From: Sphingopyxis sp. YR583
Lineage (GTDB): Bacteria; Pseudomonadota; Alphaproteobacteria; Sphingomonadales; Sphingomonadaceae
Direction: 5' to 3'
Length of the DNA: 64,000 bases
Assembly: GCF_900108295.1 (NCBI RefSeq)
Contig: NZ_FNWK01000004.1
Coordinates: 1-64,000 of the forward strand
The notes under the pieces were generated by a model that saw only the letters and a program-made list of their open reading frames with translations, had not been told where the DNA came from and ran no database searches. This document shows, piece by piece, positions 59,870-64,000 of the stretch; position 1 is the first letter of the stretch; each line of letters begins with the position of its first letter. A program made the translations under genes and the position numbers.

Positions 59870-61156
59870 ATGGCGACCGACGCCACGTCCGTGTCGGATA
59901 CGAAGCCGGCCGGCCGGCCGGGCTTCGTGCTCGGGATGCTATGCTTCGTCTATGTGCTGAACTTCCTCGACCGGCAGTTGCTGTCGATCCTCGCTAAGCC
60001 GATCCAGGACGCGCTCCAGATCACTGACGGTCAACTCGGGCTGATCAGCGGGCTCTATTTCGCGATGTTCTATTGCTTCATCGCGATCCCGGTCGGCTGG
60101 TTCGCCGACCGGACGAGCCGCGTCGGGGTGCTGTCGGCGGCCTGCGCGATCTGGAGCGGCGCGACGGTCGCGTGCGGCATGGCGGCCAACTACACGCAAC
60201 TCGCCATCGCGCGCATGGTCGTCGGCTTCGGTGAGGCGGGGGGCGTGCCGCCCTCCTATGCGATCATCACCGACACCTATCCGCCGGGGAAGCGCGCCGC
60301 GGCGCTCGGCATCTTCAATCTCGGCCCGGCGCTGGGCGCGGCAGCGGGCGTCGCCTTTGGCGCGGCGATCGCCGAGAGCTTTGGCTGGCGTATTCCGTTC
60401 ATCGCGGTGGGCGTGATCGGCGTCATCACTGCGCTGCTCGTGTGGCTGACGGTGCGCGAGCCGGCGCGTGGGGCTACCGATGTCGCGGGGCCGGCGTCGG
60501 ACGACAAGGCGGCTTTCTGGCCGACCGTCCGCATGTTCCTGTCGCACCCGATATTGATGCTGGCGGCGCTTGGCAGCGGCGCGACGCAGTTCGTTACCTA
60601 TGGTCTCGGCAATTTTGCCGTGCTGTTCCTGATGCGCGAAAAGGGCATGGAACTGGGTGACGTTGCGATCTGGTATGCGCTGGTGCTGCTCATCGGCATG
60701 GGCGGCGGCATGATCGTGTCGGGCCGGGTGATCGACCGCATGGTGCGCAAGTCGCGCGCCGGCTATGCGATTGCCCCTGCGCTGTCGCTCGTTGTCGCGA
60801 TGCCCTTCTATGTCGCGTTCGTCTGGGCGCCGGGATGGCCGCTCGCGCTGGCGTTGCTCACCGTCGTGATGATCTTCAACTATTTCTACCTCTCGGCCTC
60901 GGTCGCGCTGGTGCAGGAGGAAGTGAAACCCAACCAGCGCGTGCTGGCGGGCGCCTTGCTGCTGCTCATCATGAATTTCATCGGGCTGGGGTTGGGGCCG
61001 ACATGGGTCGGCTTTGCGAGCGACTGGTTTAAGGCGCAGGGCGATCTGCACGGTCTGCAGACGGCGCTCTACACGCTGACTCCCTTTTATCTGATCGCGA
61101 TCGGGCTGTTCCTCTGGCTCGCGCGGCGGCTGCGCCGTCAGGAGACACAGGCATGA
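59870..61156 (+). CDS. MFS transporter (spinster-like, NFLDRQ type), second copy
   Basis: A 428-residue protein with 12 helices. Helix 1 has YVLNFLDRQLLSILAKPIQDAL, and helix 4 FGEAGGVPPSYAIITDTY. It is clearly related to the MFS protein at 34799. The start may be this ATG or the GTG at 59864 that overlaps the receptor stop; neither has a good ribosome site, so coupling to the receptor is likely. It would carry the substrate across the inner membrane. Its stop overlaps the esterase start (ATGA). Confidence 0.87.
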   Translation: MATDATSVSDTKPAGRPGFVLGMLCFVYVLNFLDRQLLSILAKPIQDALQITDGQLGLISGLYFAMFYCFIAIPVGWFADRTSRVGVLSAACAIWSGATVACGMAANYTQLAIARMVVGFGEAGGVPPSYAIITDTYPPGKRAAALGIFNLGPALGAAAGVAFGAAIAESFGWRIPFIAVGVIGVITALLVWLTVREPARGATDVAGPASDDKAAFWPTVRMFLSHPILMLAALGSGATQFVTYGLGNFAVLFLMREKGMELGDVAIWYALVLLIGMGGGMIVSGRVIDRMVRKSRAGYAIAPALSLVVAMPFYVAFVWAPGWPLALALLTVVMIFNYFYLSASVALVQEEVKPNQRVLAGALLLLIMNFIGLGLGPTWVGFASDWFKAQGDLHGLQTALYTLTPFYLIAIGLFLWLARRLRRQETQA

Positions 61157-62781
61157 AGACGCTATGCACCGCTTTGTCGGCCGCCGGACTTTTGGCGGCA
61201 CATCCCGCCTTCGCCGCGAACCCGGTGATCGAGGCTCCAGCCGGTGCCGTCGAGGGCAAGGCTGTCGGAAAAATCCACAGCTTCAAGGGCATTCCCTTCG
61301 CGCAGCCGCCGGTCGGGCCGCTGCGCTGGAAGGCGCCGCAGCCGCTGGCCGCCTGGCCGGGCGTTCGCAAGGCGCAGAGCTTTGGCGCCGCGTGCATCCA
61401 GCCGCGCCCTGCCGCGGTCCATATCTATGCCAATCCGCCCGCGAAGATTTCCGAGGATTGCCTGACGCTCAACATTTGGGCGCCCGAGGATGCGAAGGGT
61501 GCGCCGGTGATCGTCTGGATTCACGGCGGCGCGCTCTCCACCGGCTACAGCCACGAGGGCATGTACGATGGCGCCAAGCTAGCGGCGCGCGGCGCGATCG
61601 TCGTGTCGATCAACTATCGCCTGGGCGTGCTCGGCTACATGGCGCATCCGGCGCTCAGCGCGGAATCGCCCGATGGCGTGTCGGGCAATTACGGGTTGCT
61701 CGATCAGGTCGCCGCGCTCGAATGGGTCAAGGCGAACATCGGCGCGTTCGGCGGCGACGCGGGCAATGTCACCATCGCGGGCGAGTCCGCGGGCGCGCTC
61801 AGCGTGATGTATCTGATGGCTGCGCCGCAGGCGCGCGGCCTGTTTCACAAGGCGATCGCGCAGAGCGCCTATATGATCTCGACCCCGTCGCTGAAGGAGG
61901 AGCGCCACGGCGAACCCGCCGCCGAGGCGACGGGCGTGCGCGTGGCGGCCGCCTTGGGTGCAGCGGATCTGGCGGCGCTCCGCGCGATGGACGCGACCAG
62001 CGTGTCGGAGGGCGCGCAGAAGGCGGGTTATTTCCCGTGGGGAACGATCGACGGCAAGGTCTTGCCGCGCCAACTCGTCGACACCTTCGATCGCGGCGAA
62101 CAGGCTGCTGTGCCGATGATCGCTGGGTTCAACATCGGCGAAATCCGTTCGCTGCGTGTCCTTGCGCCGCCGGTTCCGGCGAATGCCGCAGCCTATGAGG
62201 TCGCGATCCGTCAGCGTTATGGCGACCTCGCCGACGCATGGCTGAAGCTTTATCCCGCGCGCGACCTTGCCGAAACGATCCTCGCGACGCCGCGTGACGC
62301 GCTCTATGGCTGGACGTCGGAACGGCTGGCGATCAAGCAGACCGCGCTAGGTCAATCTGCGTATCTTTATCTTTTCGACCATGGCTATCCAGCGGCGAGC
62401 GAGGCAGGGTTGCACGGTTTCCACGCCGCGGAAATTCCGTTCGTGTTCGGCACGGCCAGCGATACGCCGCCCTATTGGCCCAAAATTCCCGACACGGTGG
62501 CCGAGCGCCGCCTTGCCACCGCGATGGGCGACTATTGGGTGTCTTTCGCCAGAACCGGACAGCCCGAAGCGGCAGGGCAGGCTGCGTGGCGTCCTTATGG
62601 CAAGGATGCCGCCTTCATGGCCTTTGCCGACATCCCGCGTTCGGGCGCGCGGCTGATGCCTGGAATGTACGCCCTTCACGAAGCTGCTGTCTGCCGCCGC
62701 CGCGCCGCAGGCAATCAGCCTTGGAACTGGAATAGCGGTATCGTCTCCCCCGTGCTCGCGAAGGGCGAAAATTGTCCATGA
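61153..62781 (+). CDS. Secreted type-B carboxylesterase
   Basis: A 542-residue protein with a signal peptide (AAHPAFA). The type-B esterase core has the oxyanion VIVWIHGGALSTGY, the SEDCLTLNIW Cys segment, the nucleophile elbow IAGESAGALSVMY and the C-terminal HGFHAAEIPFVF with the His of the triad. It would cleave an ester in the periplasm before or after import. It is coupled to MFS and CoA ligase genes by ATGA overlaps. Confidence 0.9.
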   Translation: MKTLCTALSAAGLLAAHPAFAANPVIEAPAGAVEGKAVGKIHSFKGIPFAQPPVGPLRWKAPQPLAAWPGVRKAQSFGAACIQPRPAAVHIYANPPAKISEDCLTLNIWAPEDAKGAPVIVWIHGGALSTGYSHEGMYDGAKLAARGAIVVSINYRLGVLGYMAHPALSAESPDGVSGNYGLLDQVAALEWVKANIGAFGGDAGNVTIAGESAGALSVMYLMAAPQARGLFHKAIAQSAYMISTPSLKEERHGEPAAEATGVRVAAALGAADLAALRAMDATSVSEGAQKAGYFPWGTIDGKVLPRQLVDTFDRGEQAAVPMIAGFNIGEIRSLRVLAPPVPANAAAYEVAIRQRYGDLADAWLKLYPARDLAETILATPRDALYGWTSERLAIKQTALGQSAYLYLFDHGYPAASEAGLHGFHAAEIPFVFGTASDTPPYWPKIPDTVAERRLATAMGDYWVSFARTGQPEAAGQAAWRPYGKDAAFMAFADIPRSGARLMPGMYALHEAAVCRRRAAGNQPWNWNSGIVSPVLAKGENCP

Positions 62782-64000
62782 TTCACGGTATGATGCAGGA
62801 TTATCCGCTTACCCTCGACAAATTCCTCGATCATGCGGCGCGCTGGCATGGCGATGCCGAGGTCGTGACGGCACGCGAGGACGGCAGCGTGGCGCGCATC
62901 GGCTACGGTCCCCTGCGCGAACGCAGCCTTGCGATATCGTCGCTGCTCACCGGTTTCGGGGTGGGCGAGGGCGATCGCGTCGCGACGCTCGCATGGAACA
63001 GCCAGGCACATGTCGAGGCATGGTACGCCACGATGGGCATCGGCGCCGTCTGTCACACCCTCAATCCGCGCCTGACCGCGCCGCAGCTCGCGGCCATGGC
63101 GGTGCAATCGGCGGCGAAGCTGCTGATTGTCAGCGCCGATCTGTTACCGCTCGCGCGATCGATCGTCGAGCGTGCACCGGCGATTGGGCAGGTTCTGGTC
63201 ATTGACGGGCGGGCGGGCGACTGGCCGGCATCCGCTCCGCCGCTGCTTGAGCTTGAGGGGCTGATCGGCGACGCACCGGAGGGCGCCCAATGGGGCGGCT
63301 TTGACGAGCGTTCGCCCGCCGGCCTCTGCTTCACCTCCGGAACCACGGGGGCGCCGAAGGGCGTGACCTACACGCATCGCGCAAGTTTCCTCCACACACT
63401 GCGCGCCCTGCAGGCCGATGTCATGGCCTTCACGCATCGTGATGCCGTGCTCGCCGTGGTGCCGATGTTCCACGCCAATGCCTGGGGTCTTCCCTTCGCG
63501 CTCCCCGCCGTCGGCGGTAAGCTCGTGCTCCCGGGCCGACAGGCGGACGGTGCGAGCCTAGCGCGACTGATCGCGGCCGAGAATGTGACGGTCGGTGTCG
63601 GCGTGCCCACCGTCTGGCTCGGCGTGGTCGAACATCTCGAAGCCGAGGGTGGGGAACTGCCGTCGCTGAAGCGCATCATTGTTGGCGGGGCGCCGATGCC
63701 GCCGGCGCTGATGGAGCGGATCGAGCGACGGCTTGGCGTCACTGTCCAGACAAGCTGGGGCATGACCGAATTGTCGCCGCTCGGCACGATCGCTCCTCCG
63801 GATGATCCGCTGCGCACCGCGTCGGTGTCCGGCCGCCCCGCTATCGGCGTTGACCTGCTGCTCACCGATGCAGCGGGTGTGGCGCTGCCCGAACAGCGCG
63901 GGGTCGAGGGGCATCTGCGCGTCCGCGGCGCGGCCGTTGTCGAACGCTATCTGGGACAGGAAGTGTCCGCGACCGACGATGGCGGCTGGTTCGCGACCGG
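62778..64000 (+). CDS. AMP-dependent acyl-CoA synthetase, partial at window end
   Basis: The first 407 codons of an ANL ligase, cut by the window edge. The P-loop TSGTTGAPKGVTYTH, FHANAWGLPFA, VGGAPMPPA and the A5 motif TSWGMTELSPLG are visible. The ATG overlaps the esterase stop (ATGA). It resembles medium- or long-chain fatty acid-CoA ligases. It would activate the acid released by the esterase. It is distinct from the ligase at 11265. Confidence 0.9.
   Translation, partial: MIHGMMQDYPLTLDKFLDHAARWHGDAEVVTAREDGSVARIGYGPLRERSLAISSLLTGFGVGEGDRVATLAWNSQAHVEAWYATMGIGAVCHTLNPRLTAPQLAAMAVQSAAKLLIVSADLLPLARSIVERAPAIGQVLVIDGRAGDWPASAPPLLELEGLIGDAPEGAQWGGFDERSPAGLCFTSGTTGAPKGVTYTHRASFLHTLRALQADVMAFTHRDAVLAVVPMFHANAWGLPFALPAVGGKLVLPGRQADGASLARLIAAENVTVGVGVPTVWLGVVEHLEAEGGELPSLKRIIVGGAPMPPALMERIERRLGVTVQTSWGMTELSPLGTIAPPDDPLRTASVSGRPAIGVDLLLTDAAGVALPEQRGVEGHLRVRGAAVVERYLGQEVSATDDGGWFAT

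Noticed and set aside
1-64000. Any CRISPR array, insertion sequence or prophage
   Set aside because: I saw no regularly spaced repeats, transposase, integrase or phage structural genes.

Overview
The window looks like a stretch of core chromosome from a high-GC alphaproteobacterium, most likely a sphingomonad (Sphingopyxis or Sphingomonas type). This rests on the gene families: TonB receptors beside MFS carriers with an NFLDRQ helix-1 motif, the archaeal-type SerC with a serC-serA order, the HisZ form of histidine biosynthesis, class I PHA synthase with a phasin, ClpS, and a membrane cytochrome c of CycM type. Genes are tightly packed, with many ATGA start/stop overlaps and repeated tail-to-tail overlaps. 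I see no rRNA, tRNA, CRISPR array, insertion sequence, prophage or replication origin. The species call is inference.

Layout. 0-4.4 kb: a small hypothetical, an SMR exporter, then a four-gene Mla-type lipid ABC transporter operon (STAS-MlaE, MlaF, MlaD, lipoprotein) on the minus strand. 4.5-11.2 kb: a HAD phosphatase facing a minus-strand run of lgt, a MidA-type methyltransferase, a GNAT, pgeF, an SLC13 anion carrier and a cystathionine gamma-synthase-family enzyme. 11.3-18 kb: an acyl-CoA ligase, a cytochrome b561-like plus molybdopterin oxidoreductase pair, a cyclopropane fatty acid synthase, and a WYL regulator divergent from a Tat-exported protein. 18.3-25.5 kb: argG, a threonine aldolase, transporters, an exported hydrolase and murA. 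25.7-33 kb: a DUF3011 protein, an HxlR regulator divergent from an SDR/isomerase pair, clpS, and the PHA granule genes (phasin and phaC).

33-45 kb: alaC, an MFS carrier, a flavin reductase, an L,D-transpeptidase, a haloalkane dehalogenase, purA, an esterase, a DOPA-dioxygenase-like protein, hisZ, and serC-serA behind a structured leader. 45-57 kb: extensin-like and LOG proteins, two c-type cytochromes, pheA, a CDP-alcohol phosphatidyltransferase, polA, a VTT membrane protein, purT, ogt, an MFS carrier and a GFA protein. 57.5-64 kb: a TonB receptor, MFS carrier, secreted carboxylesterase and CoA ligase in one tightly coupled operon that runs off the end of the window.

How they work together. 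Biosynthesis genes (Ser, Arg, His, Phe, purines, peptidoglycan, lipoprotein maturation) are interleaved with envelope maintenance (Mla, Lgt, L,D-transpeptidase, CFA) and carbon storage. The last operon reads as one uptake-and-activation route: outer membrane import, inner membrane import, ester cleavage, CoA activation. The most interesting regulatory signals are the paired palindromes around the phasin promoter, the serC leader, a strong hairpin upstream of argG, and operator-like repeats beside the WYL and HxlR regulators.
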